Positions 19,282-28,659 are shown, counted from the first letter of the stretch. The stretch: 64,000 nucleotides of DNA from Paracoccus sp. TOH (GCF_030388245.1 NZ_CP098361.1:1239001-1303000); one strand, 5' to 3'. The notes: generated from the letters alone by a model not told the origin. Numbers and translations are program-made.

Positions 19282-20199
19282 TCAGTACCGGATCTTCGGG
19301 TCGATCCAGGCGTAGAGCACATCGACCACGAGGCTGAAAAGGATGGTCAGCGCCCCGACGAGGATGGTGATCCCCATCATCACCGCATAGTCGCGGTTCA
19401 GCGCCGAATCGACGAAGCTGCGGCCGATGCCGCCGGTCGAGAAATACATGTCGATCACCACCGAGCCGGTGATCATGGTGACGAAGGCCGGGCCAAGATA
19501 GCTGATGACCGGCAGCATGGCCGGCTTCAGCGCATGGCGCAGGATCACCGCGCGCTCGGGCAGGCCCTTGGCGCGGGCGGTGCGGATGTGGTTCGAGCCC
19601 AGCACCTCGAGCATCGAGCTGCGGGTGATGCGGGCGATCGAGGCCATGAAATGCGTGGCCAGCGCCACCACCGGCATGATCCAGTACACCGGCCCGCCCC
19701 AGCCGCCGCCGGGCAGCCAGCCCAGCCACAGGGTGAAAACCAGCACCAGCAGCGGCGCCATGACGAAGTTCGGCAGCACCTGCGCGCCGATCGAGACGCC
19801 GACGGCCAGGTAGTCCATCCAGCTGTTCTGCCGGATCGCCGCCGCCACGCCAAGGCCGACGCCGACCCCGACCGCGACGACGAAGGCGATGCCGCCATAG
19901 GTCAGCGTCACCGGGAAGCCGGCGGCGATGATCTGGTTCACGGAACGGTCGGGATAGACGAAGCTGGGTCCGAAGTCGAAATGCGCCACGATCCCCCAGA
20001 CATAGTTGACGATCTGCCGCCACAGCGGCTCGTCGAGCCCGTATTTCGCGTTCAGGTTGGCCAGCACCTGCGGCGGCAGGGCGCGTTCCTGCGTGAAGGG
20101 GCCGCCGGGGGCGGCATGCATCAGCAGGAAGGAGACGACGATCAGCAGCAGCAGCGTCGGAATGGCGACCGCGAGCCGCCGGAGGATGAAGCCGAACAT
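19282..20199 (-). CDS. oppB: Peptide ABC transporter permease OppB
   Basis: A 305-residue permease with the OppB/DppB start MFGFILRRLAVAIPTLLLL and a first membrane span, followed by a periplasmic region and five more spans. The EAA-like loop is RTARAKGLPERAVILRHALKP, where peptides pass the signal of ATP hydrolysis to the pore. It is separated from oppA by 66 bp that contain a perfect 22-bp GC palindrome, suggesting that less transcript continues from oppA into the permease and ATPase genes. Confidence 0.94.
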   Translation of the reverse strand: MFGFILRRLAVAIPTLLLLIVVSFLLMHAAPGGPFTQERALPPQVLANLNAKYGLDEPLWRQIVNYVWGIVAHFDFGPSFVYPDRSVNQIIAAGFPVTLTYGGIAFVVAVGVGVGLGVAAAIRQNSWMDYLAVGVSIGAQVLPNFVMAPLLVLVFTLWLGWLPGGGWGGPVYWIMPVVALATHFMASIARITRSSMLEVLGSNHIRTARAKGLPERAVILRHALKPAMLPVISYLGPAFVTMITGSVVIDMYFSTGGIGRSFVDSALNRDYAVMMGITILVGALTILFSLVVDVLYAWIDPKIRY

Positions 20200-20237
20200 G
20201 CGCAGGTTCCCAAGGACAGGTGCCGGACAGGATCGGA

Positions 20238-20259
20238 GGGGCGGCCGCGCGGCCGCCCC
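20238..20259 (-). terminator. Perfect GC palindrome between oppA and oppB (attenuator-like)
   Basis: The 22-bp sequence from 20238 to 20259 is a perfect palindrome (arms GGGGCGGCCGC and its complement), with further partial pairing in the GATC-flanked shoulders. It lies just after the oppA stop. No T-run follows on the minus strand, so it may stabilise the oppA message or cause partial termination, as seen between binding-protein and permease genes elsewhere. Confidence 0.45.
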
Positions 20260-20265
20260 CGGATC

Positions 20266-21870
20266 TTACTTCTGGATGCGGTAGATGTCCTTGGCATACC
20301 AGTCGTTCATCACGTTCTCGGTCGGCAGGCCCTTGATGTCGTCGCGGATCATGTCGACCTTGGAATACTGGTAGACCGGGACCAGCGGCATGTCCTGGGC
20401 CAGGATCTTCTCGGCCGCGGTGTATTGCACGTTGGGATCGTCCGAGGTCTTGGACTGGTCCATCAGCTTGTCGAATTCGGGGTTGGAATACTTGCCGTAA
20501 TTCATCCCGGTCGACCGGAAATAATCGAGGAAGGTCGAGGCCTCGTTATAGTCGGCGCACCAGGCATAGCGGGCCATCTCGAAATCCTGCGACTGCATGC
20601 GGTCGGTATGCACCTTCCATTCCACGTTGTTCAGGGTCAGCTCGACGCCGATCTGCTTGTAGAACTGCTGCGCGGCGATGGCGATCTTCTTGTGGTTCTC
20701 GTCGGTGTTGTATTGCAGGGTCAGTTTCAGCGGCTTGTCGGGGCCGTAGCCGGCCTCGGCCAGCAGCGCCTTGGCCTTTTCCAGCCGCTCGGCCTGGGTC
20801 CAGGCGGCATAGTCGATCTCGGGCATCTGGAAGCCCTCGATGGCCCAATGCGTCCAGTTATAGGCGGGCTTCTGGCCGCCCTGCAGGATCTGGTTCACCA
20901 CCACGTCGCGCTGCATGGCATAGCTCAGCGCCTGGCGCACCCGCACGTCCTTCAGCGCCTCGGGGCCCTTGTCGCTGACATTGAACAGATAGGCATAGGT
21001 GCAGGAATAGGGGATCGAGACCGCCTGGTCGGGGAATTCCTTCTCCAGCCGCGGATATTGCCCGGCCGGGATCTGCACCCGGTCCAGCTCTCCGGCCTGA
21101 TAGCGGGTCAGGGCGACGTTGTTGTCGTTCACCGTCAGGCCCTTGATGTGCTCCATGATCACATTGCCGGCGTCCCAGTATTCCGGGTTCTTGTCCATGC
21201 TGATCTGCACGCCCAGGTCGTGGCTTTTCAGCACATAGGCGCCGTTGCCGACCAGCTTGCCGGCTTCGGTCCAGTTGTCGCCCTCGGCTTCGACCACCTT
21301 CTGGTTGACCGGGAAGGTCGAGGCATGCGTGACCATCTTGGGGAAATAGGGCGTCGGCGTGGTCAGCCTGACCTCCAGCGTGTGGTCGTCGACGGCCTTG
21401 ACGCCCAGCTCCTCGGGCTGCTTCTCGCCCTTGACCACCGCCGTGGCGTTCTCGACGTTCATCAGCTCCATGAACCAGGCATATTCGCTGGCGGTGGCCG
21501 GATCGGCCAGCCGCCGCCAGCTATAGACGAAATCGCCGGCCGTGACCGGGTCGCCGTTCGACCATTTCGCCTCGGGGCGCAGGTGGAAGGTATAGGTCCG
21601 CTTGTCCTCGGACAGGTCGAACGAGGAGGCGACGCCGGGGACCGGCGCGCCCTTCTCATCCTCGTTCAGCAGGCCCTCGAAGAGCTGGCGGATGATGTCC
21701 GAGCCCTCGACATCGGTGTTCTTCTGCGGATCGGCGGTCTTGATCGCGTCCAGAAGCCAGAAGGTATAGGACTGGTTCTCGGCCAGCTTCTCGCCCTCGG
21801 CGGGCTTGGCGGCCAGCGCGGGCAGGGCCATGCCTGCAACCAGCGCGGTGGTCAGGAACAGACGGGTCAT
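20266..21870 (-). CDS. oppA: Periplasmic oligopeptide-binding protein OppA
   Basis: A 534-residue solute-binding protein of the SBP_bac_5 family. The N-terminus MTRLFLTTALVAGMALPALA is a Sec signal peptide. Family landmarks include GLLNEDEKGAPVPGVASSFD and a lobe with RVRQALSYAMQRDVVVNQIL. The ATG at 21870 follows AGAGGTG. Only 83 bp separate it from the left end of an IS1380-family element, so its native promoter is either very close or has been displaced. As the first gene of oppABCDF it should capture short peptides. Confidence 0.94.
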   Translation of the reverse strand: MTRLFLTTALVAGMALPALAAKPAEGEKLAENQSYTFWLLDAIKTADPQKNTDVEGSDIIRQLFEGLLNEDEKGAPVPGVASSFDLSEDKRTYTFHLRPEAKWSNGDPVTAGDFVYSWRRLADPATASEYAWFMELMNVENATAVVKGEKQPEELGVKAVDDHTLEVRLTTPTPYFPKMVTHASTFPVNQKVVEAEGDNWTEAGKLVGNGAYVLKSHDLGVQISMDKNPEYWDAGNVIMEHIKGLTVNDNNVALTRYQAGELDRVQIPAGQYPRLEKEFPDQAVSIPYSCTYAYLFNVSDKGPEALKDVRVRQALSYAMQRDVVVNQILQGGQKPAYNWTHWAIEGFQMPEIDYAAWTQAERLEKAKALLAEAGYGPDKPLKLTLQYNTDENHKKIAIAAQQFYKQIGVELTLNNVEWKVHTDRMQSQDFEMARYAWCADYNEASTFLDYFRSTGMNYGKYSNPEFDKLMDQSKTSDDPNVQYTAAEKILAQDMPLVPVYQYSKVDMIRDDIKGLPTENVMNDWYAKDIYRIQK

Positions 21871-21953
21871 GGGGCACCTCTCTGATGGTTCATGGCGCGG
21901 TTCTTGCTGTATTTGCCGCGCGGATGATCGAAATTGAGCGCAAAACCTGTAAG

Positions 21954-21969
21954 CCGACATTCCCCAAGT
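21954..21969 (+). repeat. Left terminal inverted repeat of the IS
   Basis: CCGACATTCCCCAAGT matches the complement of the right end (CCCCACATTCTCCAAGT) except for one inserted base and two substitutions. It directly follows the TAAG duplication. Confidence 0.75.
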
Positions 21970-22174
21970 GGCCTGCCGCTTGACTTCAAGATCGCCTGAT
22001 TTTGCTCGCTGGGCAAGCGTTTTTCGCCCCGAGCGGTGTCTGTCGTCGCGCAAACGGCCGAAGTCGGGTGGATCAAGCCTCGAACCCGCAGCATTCTGGC
22101 CCGGCAGAGCCGCTTTTCCGCGCGGCAGACGGACCTGTCCTGCCGCTTTCGTTCAGCTTGGGCATGGATCGTGG

Positions 22175-23530
22175 TCATGCGCATGACGGAGGCGTTCGAA
22201 GACGGCGGATGGCGGCAAGGACGGCCCGCACCATCGGGCCGGTGACGGCGACCTCGGCCAACTGGAAGGTAATGGCGCGGGCGTGGCGGACGACGCGGGC
22301 GCCGATCTTGATCAGCTTGAGTTGCAGGCTGGTCAACGACCAGTCCGCCATGGCCTCGGGCAGTTCGATGCAGCGCAGGAAGGTTGCCAGGTTGTAGGCC
22401 AGCGCGTGCAGTTGCAGCCGCACCTCGTTGTGCCGGAACTTCCGGCATGACAGCCGCGTCCAGCGAAAGGCATATTTGCCTTCCTTGATGTGCTGCTCTG
22501 CGGTGCCGCGCTGGTTGTAGAACCTCACCACCCAGTCTGGCTCCATCGGCAGGTTGGTGACGATGAAGCCGACTTTGGGGAACAGCTCGCCCGGATGCCA
22601 TTCGATCTTGGCGATGACGCGGCGCGGCTTGTCCCAGGACGCCGCCTGATACTCGAAGTCCTCGAAGAACCGTTTGACCTTGGTCAGCGAAGGCCGTCCC
22701 ACGGGCCGTGTCAGCCGATGCGCGATCTTCTCGCGCAAGACGGCGTTGGCGGGCAGACGGATGGCGTAGAAGAACCTGGCTTCTTCCAGCCGCATATAGA
22801 TCGCGGGGATCGCGTAGGCAGCGTCGGCCCGGAAGAAGCGTCCACCAAGGTCGCGGCCAGCATATCGGGCAATGACGGGATCAAGGACATCCCGCCAGCC
22901 ATCGGCGCTGTGGACATTGCCGTTACGCAGGGCGCAGCGCTCCAGCATGCCAAACTGGTTGAACAAGAAGATGGGGTGATAGCAGGTGCAGTCGAAATGC
23001 CCGTTCCAGGCAGCACCTTCCTGATCGCCGTGGGTGGGGCTGACCGAGCTGTCCATGTCCAGCACGATGTATTTCAACCCGTTGCGGTCATGAAACCGGT
23101 CGATCCATTGGCCGTTCAGATCGGCCAGCGCCGCCCGGTTCGCGGCCAGAGCCAGCGTCTCGGTCTCGAACCGTCCCATCTGCGATGCCGAAGCAGCTTG
23201 CGCCTCGACGGCCCTGCCGCCAACGACCTGACGCATCACGGGATCGAGGGCCAAGCGGTCGGCATCGTTCACATCCTCGTATCCGGCCAGTCGTCCGAAC
23301 ACCGATTGCCGGAACAATCCGTCAAGCCGATGGAGCGTGTTCTTCCCGGTGCGGCTGTCTCGCAGCGCCTCCGACGCCAGATTGGACAGGCCGAGCACGT
23401 CATCAAGCTCGCGCATCACCAGCAGGCCACCGTCTGAACTGATCTGCGCACCACGGAACTCCAGACGCACACGGCGGTCGAAATCAACCCGATCTCCCCG
23501 CGCCAAGCCCGCACCCTCCAGGTGATCCAT
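22175..23530 (-). CDS. IS1380-family transposase
   Basis: A 451-residue DDE transposase. The first catalytic Asp is likely in YIVLDMDSSVSP, the second in FFRADAAYAIP, and the Glu in the Y-x2-R-x3-E-x6-K type motif YNQRGTAEQHIKEGK, which places it in the IS4-like IS1380 family. SSDGGLLVMRELDDVLGL near the N-terminus is also family-like. The frame is intact with no stop or shift, so the enzyme may be active. It fills most of the element and is read opposite to cobU. Confidence 0.92.
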   Translation of the reverse strand: MDHLEGAGLARGDRVDFDRRVRLEFRGAQISSDGGLLVMRELDDVLGLSNLASEALRDSRTGKNTLHRLDGLFRQSVFGRLAGYEDVNDADRLALDPVMRQVVGGRAVEAQAASASQMGRFETETLALAANRAALADLNGQWIDRFHDRNGLKYIVLDMDSSVSPTHGDQEGAAWNGHFDCTCYHPIFLFNQFGMLERCALRNGNVHSADGWRDVLDPVIARYAGRDLGGRFFRADAAYAIPAIYMRLEEARFFYAIRLPANAVLREKIAHRLTRPVGRPSLTKVKRFFEDFEYQAASWDKPRRVIAKIEWHPGELFPKVGFIVTNLPMEPDWVVRFYNQRGTAEQHIKEGKYAFRWTRLSCRKFRHNEVRLQLHALAYNLATFLRCIELPEAMADWSLTSLQLKLIKIGARVVRHARAITFQLAEVAVTGPMVRAVLAAIRRLRTPPSCA

Positions 23531-23608
23531 GAAACGCGCCCCTCGCAGCCGTCAACGCCATGATTTATATGCGAAATATCACGATTACGACAGCGAAATC
23601 AGCGACTT

Positions 23609-23625
23609 ACTTGGAGAATGTGGGG
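23609..23625 (-). repeat. Right terminal inverted repeat of the IS
   Basis: The complement, CCCCACATTCTCCAAGT, pairs with the left end at 21954-21969. TAAG follows immediately on the plus strand. Confidence 0.75.
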
Positions 23626-23685
23626 TAAGACAGCAAGAAAGATTTCCGGCTTTCGCAGCGCCCGCCCATGTGAAACAACACGGAC

Positions 23686-24219
23686 ATGAGCAACGTTCCG
23701 CGCATCACCATGGTTACCGGCGGCGCCCGTTCGGGCAAGTCCGCATTGGCCGAATCCATCGCCGCCCGTCATCCGGGCGCGCGGTTCTACATCGCCACGG
23801 CCGAGGCCCGGGACGACGAAATGACGCAGCGGATCGGCCGGCACCGCGACCGGCGCGGCCCCGGCTGGCAGACGGTCGAGGAACCGCGCGACCTGGCCCT
23901 CGCGCTGTCGCGCACCGACGGGCAGGGGGTGCGGCTGGTCGACTGCCTGACGCTGTGGCTGTCGAACCTGATGGCGGCCGAGGATCGGCCCGGCCCGCGG
24001 GTCGGCGCGCTTTGCGAGCTGCTGGCCGCCCAGCAAAGCCCGGTGGTGCTGGTGACGAACGAGCTGGGCCTGGGCATCGTGCCCGAGAATGCGCTTGCCC
24101 GCCGCTTCCGGGACGAGCATGGCTGGATGAACCAGGCGGTCGCCGGGGTCGCGGACGAGGTCTGGATGGCCGTCAGCGGCCTGCCGCTCTGCCTGAAACC
24201 GCAGAAAGGGACATCTTGA
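23686..24219 (+). CDS. cobU: Adenosylcobinamide kinase/guanylyltransferase
   Basis: A 177-residue bifunctional enzyme (CobU/CobP) that phosphorylates adenosylcobinamide and then attaches GMP. The P-loop GGARSGKS is at residues 12-19. RFYIATAEARDDEM and the Walker B-like RLVDCLTLWLSNLM follow, with NELGLGIVPEN near residue 125. The start is only 61 bp from the right end of the IS, so its promoter region is short or IS-derived. The stop overlaps the TTG of cobT. It acts in the nucleotide-loop branch of cobalamin synthesis or salvage. Confidence 0.95.
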   Translation: MSNVPRITMVTGGARSGKSALAESIAARHPGARFYIATAEARDDEMTQRIGRHRDRRGPGWQTVEEPRDLALALSRTDGQGVRLVDCLTLWLSNLMAAEDRPGPRVGALCELLAAQQSPVVLVTNELGLGIVPENALARRFRDEHGWMNQAVAGVADEVWMAVSGLPLCLKPQKGTS

Positions 24220-25172
24220 AAGAGTTCGACGAGACCGCCGCCGCCGCCGCCCGCGACCGCCAGGACCAGTTGACCAAGCCCCCCGGCTCGCTGGGCCGGC
24301 TCGAGGAGCTGGCGGTGTTCATGGCCGGCTGGCAAGGGCGCGAGCGGCCGGTGATCGCGCGGGCGCAGGCGCTGGTCTTTGCCGGCAATCACGGCGTCAC
24401 CGCGCAGGGGGTGAACCCGTTCCCGGTCGAGGTCACCGCCCAGATGGTCGCGAATTTCCGCAACGGCGGCGCGGCGATCAACCAGCTTTGCCGGCTGGCC
24501 GGCGTCGAGCTGCAGGTGATCGCGCTGGACCTGGACCGCCCCACCGGCGATTTCACCCGGGGCATGGCGATGGAGATCGACGAGCTGGTCGCCGCCATCC
24601 AGACCGGCAAGAACGCCGTGGACCCGCAGGCCGACGTGATCCTGCTGGGCGAGATGGGGATCGGCAATTCCACCGTCGCCGCGGCGCTGGCGGCGGCGAC
24701 CTTCGGCGGCAGCGCCGCGGATTGGGTCGGCCCCGGCACCGGCGCCGATGACGCGGTGCTGGCCCGCAAGATCGCCGCCGTCGAGGCCGGGCTGAAGCGC
24801 CACAAGGGCGCGGCCACGGCGGCCTCGATCCTGGGCTCCTATGGCGGGCGCGAGCAGGCGGCGATCTGCGGCGCGGTGATCCGGGCGCGCGAGTTGGGGA
24901 TCCCGGTGATCCTGGACGGCTTCATCTGCTCGGCGGCGGCGGGCGTGCTGCTGGTGAACGACGAGAATGCGTTGGACCATTGCTTGATCGGCCATGAAAG
25001 CGCTGAGCCGGGCCATCGCCGGCTGATCGCGGTGATGCGGAAACAGCCGGTGGTGACGCTGGACATGCGGCTGGGCGAGGGCTCGGGCGCGGCGGTGGCG
25101 CTGATGATCCTGCGCGCGGCGCTGGAATGCCACAACGGCATGGCGACCTTTGCCGAGGCCGGGATTGGCTAG
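24216..25172 (+). CDS. cobT: Nicotinate-nucleotide--dimethylbenzimidazole phosphoribosyltransferase
   Basis: A 318-residue enzyme that makes alpha-ribazole phosphate, the lower ligand of cobalamin. Landmarks are LTKPPGSLGRLEELA (about 19-33), FAGNHGVTAQGV, LLGEMGIGNSTVAAAL, and the C-terminal catalytic-Glu motif RLGEGSGAAVAL. The start is a TTG at 24216 that overlaps the cobU stop (TTGA), followed by MKEFDE when read as Met. In the canonical alphaproteobacterial nomenclature it is CobU; the CobT name is used here as in Salmonella. Confidence 0.95.
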   Translation: MKEFDETAAAAARDRQDQLTKPPGSLGRLEELAVFMAGWQGRERPVIARAQALVFAGNHGVTAQGVNPFPVEVTAQMVANFRNGGAAINQLCRLAGVELQVIALDLDRPTGDFTRGMAMEIDELVAAIQTGKNAVDPQADVILLGEMGIGNSTVAAALAAATFGGSAADWVGPGTGADDAVLARKIAAVEAGLKRHKGAATAASILGSYGGREQAAICGAVIRARELGIPVILDGFICSAAAGVLLVNDENALDHCLIGHESAEPGHRRLIAVMRKQPVVTLDMRLGEGSGAAVALMILRAALECHNGMATFAEAGIG

Positions 25173-25941
25173 GCTTGCGGGTCAGGCGGCGCTGGCGCTG
25201 GTCTGGCTGACCCGGCTGCCCGCGGGCCGCTGGCTGCCCGCCAGGCCGCCGACGCTGGCACAGGCGGCCTGGGCCTTTCCGCTGGCCGGGCTGGCCGTCG
25301 GACTGGCCGGTGCCGCCGTGCTGGGCCTGGCCGTTGTCGCCGGGCTGCCGGCTTCGGTCGCGGCGCTGCTGGCGGTCGGCGCCACGATTCTGGCCACCGG
25401 CGGGCTGCACGAGGACGGGCTGGCCGATTTCGCCGATGGCAGCGGCGGCGCCACGCGCGAGCAGCGGCTGGAGATCATGCGCGATTCCCGCATCGGCAGC
25501 TATGGCGTGCTGGCGCTGATCGTGACCCTGGGGCTGCGGGTGGCGGCACTTGCCGCCCTGGCCGTCGAGCCTTGGCTGGCCGCCCTGGCGCTGGCCGGGA
25601 TCGCCGCCGCCTCGCGCGCCGGAATGGCGGCGGCGCTGGGGCTGATGCCGCCGGCCCGGTCTGACGGGCTGGGCCATGCCGCGGGGCGGCCGCGGCGAGG
25701 CAGCGTCGCCGCCGCGCTGGTGCTGGGCGCCGTGGCCCTGCTGGCGCCGGCGCTGCGCCTGCCATATCCGCCTGCGGCCTGGCTTCTGGCGGCGGCGGCC
25801 ATGGCGGCGGCGCAGCTCTGGCTGGCGCGACGGGCCCTGCGCCGGCTCGGCGGCCAGACCGGCGACGTGCTGGGCGCCATGCAGCAGGCGGGCGAGGTCG
25901 CGGGGCTGCTGGCCCTGACCGCACTGCTGCAGGCGCCGTGA
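25150..25941 (+). CDS. cobS: Adenosylcobinamide-GDP ribazoletransferase
   Basis: A 263-residue inner-membrane enzyme that joins adenosylcobinamide-GDP to alpha-ribazole (phosphate), completing cobalamin. Several hydrophobic spans surround the conserved metal motif GGLHEDGLADFADG, followed by MRDSRIGSYGVLAL. The Ala/Leu richness is normal for the family. The start is uncertain: TTG at 25150 or 25165, both overlapping the end of cobT. It is the last gene of cobUTS; no riboswitch for B12 was found upstream of the operon. Confidence 0.9.
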   Translation: MPRPGLARLAGQAALALVWLTRLPAGRWLPARPPTLAQAAWAFPLAGLAVGLAGAAVLGLAVVAGLPASVAALLAVGATILATGGLHEDGLADFADGSGGATREQRLEIMRDSRIGSYGVLALIVTLGLRVAALAALAVEPWLAALALAGIAAASRAGMAAALGLMPPARSDGLGHAAGRPRRGSVAAALVLGAVALLAPALRLPYPPAAWLLAAAAMAAAQLWLARRALRRLGGQTGDVLGAMQQAGEVAGLLALTALLQAP

Positions 25942-26001
25942 CGTCTTTTGGCTTTTTCTTGACCGCCTTTAGCGGTTCATTCATACGAAACGGCTACATC
26001 A

Positions 26002-26017
26002 AGGGGGTAAACCCCCT
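26002..26017. promoter_or_regulatory. Palindrome upstream of the TRAP genes
   Basis: AGGGGGT and ACCCCCT flank a central AA, giving two perfect 7-bp arms. It lies 39 bp before the takQ ATG and could be an operator or a small leader hairpin. No T-run follows, so a terminator for cobS is unlikely. Confidence 0.35.
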
Positions 26018-26055
26018 GCTCAAGGGCCATAAGAACATCTGAGGGAGGTTGTCAC

Positions 26056-26679
26056 ATGGGTGCCCTGCTGGGGCTTTCTCGCGGCATCGACCGCGTCAAC
26101 TCGGCGATCGGCCGCAGTGCAAGCTGGTTGATCCTCGTCGCCGTGCTGGTCAGCGCCGGCAACGCGATCATCCGCAAGGTGCTGAACACCTCGTCCAACG
26201 CCTGGCTGGAACTGCAATGGTACCTGTACGGCGCCGCCTTTCTCGGCGCCGCGGCCTATACGCTCAAGGAAAACGAGCATATCCGCATCGACATCATCTA
26301 TGGCATGTGGAAGCGCCGCCGCCAGCACTGGATCGACCTGATCGGGCATGTGTTCTTCCTGATGCCCTTCGTCACGCTGATGATCTGGTATCTTTACCCC
26401 TGGGTGCTGCGCTCCTGGCGCAGCGGCGAGGTCTCGACCAATGCCGGCGGGCTGATCCTGTGGCCGGCCAAGATGCTGCTGCTGGTCGGCTTCGTCATGC
26501 TGTTCTTCCAGGGCATTTCCGAAATCATCAAGAAGATCGCCGTCATGCGCGGCATCATCGAGGATCCCGCCCCCTTCGTCTCGGCGCATGAGGCCGCGGC
26601 CATGGAAGGCGAGGTCATGGTGCGCGAGATGCAGGCCGCGTTCGACGAAGAGACCCAGGGCGAGGAGACCCGCAAATGA
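26056..26679 (+). CDS. takQ: TRAP transporter small membrane subunit (DctQ type)
   Basis: A 207-residue DctQ-type protein with four membrane spans (for example SASWLILVAVLVSAGNAII and FFLMPFVTLMIWYLYPWVL). It has the family stretch NTSSNAWLELQWYLYGAAFLG shortened here to the region about residues 45-63, and ENEHIRIDIIY after it. The C-terminal tail is acidic and cytoplasmic. ATG at 26056 follows GGGAGG. The stop overlaps the ATG of the large subunit. With TakM and the TakP binding protein it forms a sodium-coupled 2-oxoacid importer. Confidence 0.92.
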   Translation: MGALLGLSRGIDRVNSAIGRSASWLILVAVLVSAGNAIIRKVLNTSSNAWLELQWYLYGAAFLGAAAYTLKENEHIRIDIIYGMWKRRRQHWIDLIGHVFFLMPFVTLMIWYLYPWVLRSWRSGEVSTNAGGLILWPAKMLLLVGFVMLFFQGISEIIKKIAVMRGIIEDPAPFVSAHEAAAMEGEVMVREMQAAFDEETQGEETRK

Positions 26680-28652
26680 TGGAATTCATTGCGGTGAACA
26701 TGGCGCCGATCATGTTCGGCTCGCTGGTGCTGTTTCTGCTTTTCGGCTATCCGGTCGCCTTCGCGCTGGCCGCGAACGGGCTTTTGTTCTTCGTCATCGG
26801 CGTGGAACTGGCGCCGCTCTCGGGTGGCAACATCAACCTGAGCTGGCCGCTGCTGAACGCCATGCCCGAACGGTTGTGGGGGGTGATGTCGAACGAGACA
26901 TTGCTGGCCATTCCCTTCTTCACCTTCATGGGCATCGTGCTGGAGAAATCCGGCATGGCCGAGGATCTGCTGGACACCATCGGCCAGCTGTTCGGCCCGG
27001 TCCGCGGCGGTCTGGCCTATGCGGTGATCATCGTCGGCGCGCTGCTGGCGGCGACGACCGGCGTGGTCGCGGCCTCGGTCATCGCCATGGGGCTGATCTC
27101 GCTGCCGATCATGCTGCGCTACGGCTATGACCGGCGCATCGCCTCGGGCACCATCGCCGCCTCGGGGACGCTGGCGCAGATCATCCCGCCCTCGCTGGTG
27201 CTGATCGTGCTGGCCGACCAGCTCGGCCGCTCGGTCGGCGACATGTACAAGGGCGCGCTGATCCCCGGTCTGGTGCTGACCGGCATCTACCTGTCCTATA
27301 TCTTCGTGATGACGCTGATCCGGCCGAACAGCCTGCCGGCCCTGCCGAAAGAGGCGCGGACGCTCGGCTCGGGCGTGACCTCGCTGTTCGTGGCGCTGGC
27401 GCTGACCCTGGGCCTGGCCTGGCTGACCTTCCGCTGGCTCTACCCGACCCAGGGGCGCGATGCCGACATCCTGGCCCCGGCGCTGGCGGTGATCGTGATC
27501 TATGTTCTGGCGCTGCTGGACAAGGCGCTGAAGATCAATCTGATGTCGCGGCTGGCGCAGCAGGTCATCATCGTGCTGATCCCGCCGCTGGCGCTGATCT
27601 TCCTGGTGCTGGGCACGATCTTTCTGGGCATCGCCACGCCCACCGAGGGCGGCGCCATGGGCGCGGTCGGCGCGCTGCTGCTGGCCGGGATCAAGGGCCG
27701 GCTGAGCTATGACGTGATCCGCCAGGCGCTGCTGGCCACGACGCGGCTGTCGGCCTTCGTCATGTTCATCCTGATCGGGGCGCGGGTGTTCTCGCTGACC
27801 TTCTATGGCGTGAACGGGCATGTCTGGGTCGAGCATCTGCTGACCTCGCTGCCGGGCGGCGAGTTCGGCTTCCTGATCGCGGTCTCGGTGCTGGTCTTCC
27901 TGCTGGCCTTCTTCCTCGACTTCTTCGAGCTGGCCTTCATCATCGTGCCGCTGCTGGCGCCGGCGGCCGAGGCGATGGGCATCGACCTGATCTGGTTCGG
28001 CGTGCTGCTGGGGGTGAACATGCAGACCAGCTTCATGCACCCGCCCTTCGGCTTCTCGCTGTTCTTCCTGCGCTCGGTGGCGCCGAAATCGCCCTATCGC
28101 GACAAGGTGACGGGCCGGATGATGCAGCCGGTGACCACCGGGCAGATCTATTGGGGCGCGGTGCCCTATGTCTGCATCCAGATGGTGATGGTGGCGGTGG
28201 TCATGCTGTTCCCGGGCCTCGTCATGCATTACAAGGGCGCGCCGATCGACACCTCGAACGTCAAGATCGAGATCCCCTCGGGCGGTGGTCTGGGCGGTCT
28301 GGGTGGCCTTGGCGGGCTTGGCGATCCCTTCGGCAAACCCGCCGCGCCGGGTGCGGCGACCGGGACCACCAAGCCCGGCGGCATTCCGGCCCCGGGCGGC
28401 TTGGGCGGCGTGCCGGATTTCGGCACCCCGACGACCCCTTCCGCGACTTCGGTCCCCGACACGGCGGCGCCCGGCGGCATTCCGGCGCCTGGCGGCCTGG
28501 GCGGCGTGCCGGATTTCGGCACACCCGCCACCCAGGCGGCGCCGGAGGCCGGGGCAGCTCCGGAAGCGGCGGCGCCGGCAGACGGGCTCGGCGGCCCGCT
28601 TTCGGGACCGCCGCCGGGTCTGACCGCCCCGGCGCAACCCTCCGGCAACTGA
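26676..28652 (+). CDS. takM: TRAP transporter large membrane subunit (DctM type) with unusual C-terminal tail
   Basis: A 658-residue DctM protein, longer than the usual 430-550. The first roughly 525 residues form the transport domain with many spans and family motifs such as [38 protein letters not shown] and [18 protein letters not shown]. From about residue 530 a tail of about 130 residues is almost wholly Gly, Pro, Ala and Thr and contains two copies of [18 protein letters not shown] 32 residues apart. Its function is unknown; it may be a late extension. The gene overlaps takQ and ends at a clear terminator. Confidence 0.92.
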   Translation: MMEFIAVNMAPIMFGSLVLFLLFGYPVAFALAANGLLFFVIGVELAPLSGGNINLSWPLLNAMPERLWGVMSNETLLAIPFFTFMGIVLEKSGMAEDLLDTIGQLFGPVRGGLAYAVIIVGALLAATTGVVAASVIAMGLISLPIMLRYGYDRRIASGTIAASGTLAQIIPPSLVLIVLADQLGRSVGDMYKGALIPGLVLTGIYLSYIFVMTLIRPNSLPALPKEARTLGSGVTSLFVALALTLGLAWLTFRWLYPTQGRDADILAPALAVIVIYVLALLDKALKINLMSRLAQQVIIVLIPPLALIFLVLGTIFLGIATPTEGGAMGAVGALLLAGIKGRLSYDVIRQALLATTRLSAFVMFILIGARVFSLTFYGVNGHVWVEHLLTSLPGGEFGFLIAVSVLVFLLAFFLDFFELAFIIVPLLAPAAEAMGIDLIWFGVLLGVNMQTSFMHPPFGFSLFFLRSVAPKSPYRDKVTGRMMQPVTTGQIYWGAVPYVCIQMVMVAVVMLFPGLVMHYKGAPIDTSNVKIEIPSGGGLGGLGGLGGLGDPFGKPAAPGAATGTTKPGGIPAPGGLGGVPDFGTPTTPSATSVPDTAAPGGIPAPGGLGGVPDFGTPATQAAPEAGAAPEAAAPADGLGGPLSGPPPGLTAPAQPSGN

Positions 28653-28659
28653 CGGGAAA

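Larger units (their letters stand above)
21954..23625 (-). mobile_element. Complete IS1380-family insertion sequence (about 1.67 kb)
   Basis: The element is bounded by imperfect inverted repeats (left 21954-21969, right 23609-23625) and flanked by TAAG at both 21950-21953 and 23626-23629, a 4-bp target duplication as is usual for this family. It encodes one intact transposase on the minus strand. The length fits IS1380 members. The intact reading frame and matching duplication indicate a fairly recent insertion, between oppA and the cob genes. The exact name needs a database match. Confidence 0.85.

Noticed and set aside
22490..23437. Plus-strand open frame inside the IS element
   Set aside because: It is the antisense shadow of the transposase; no similarity pattern is visible.
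23626..23685. Cobalamin riboswitch upstream of cobU
   Set aside because: The region between the IS and cobU is too short and has no B12-box-like sequence; the sequence on the other side of the IS has none either.
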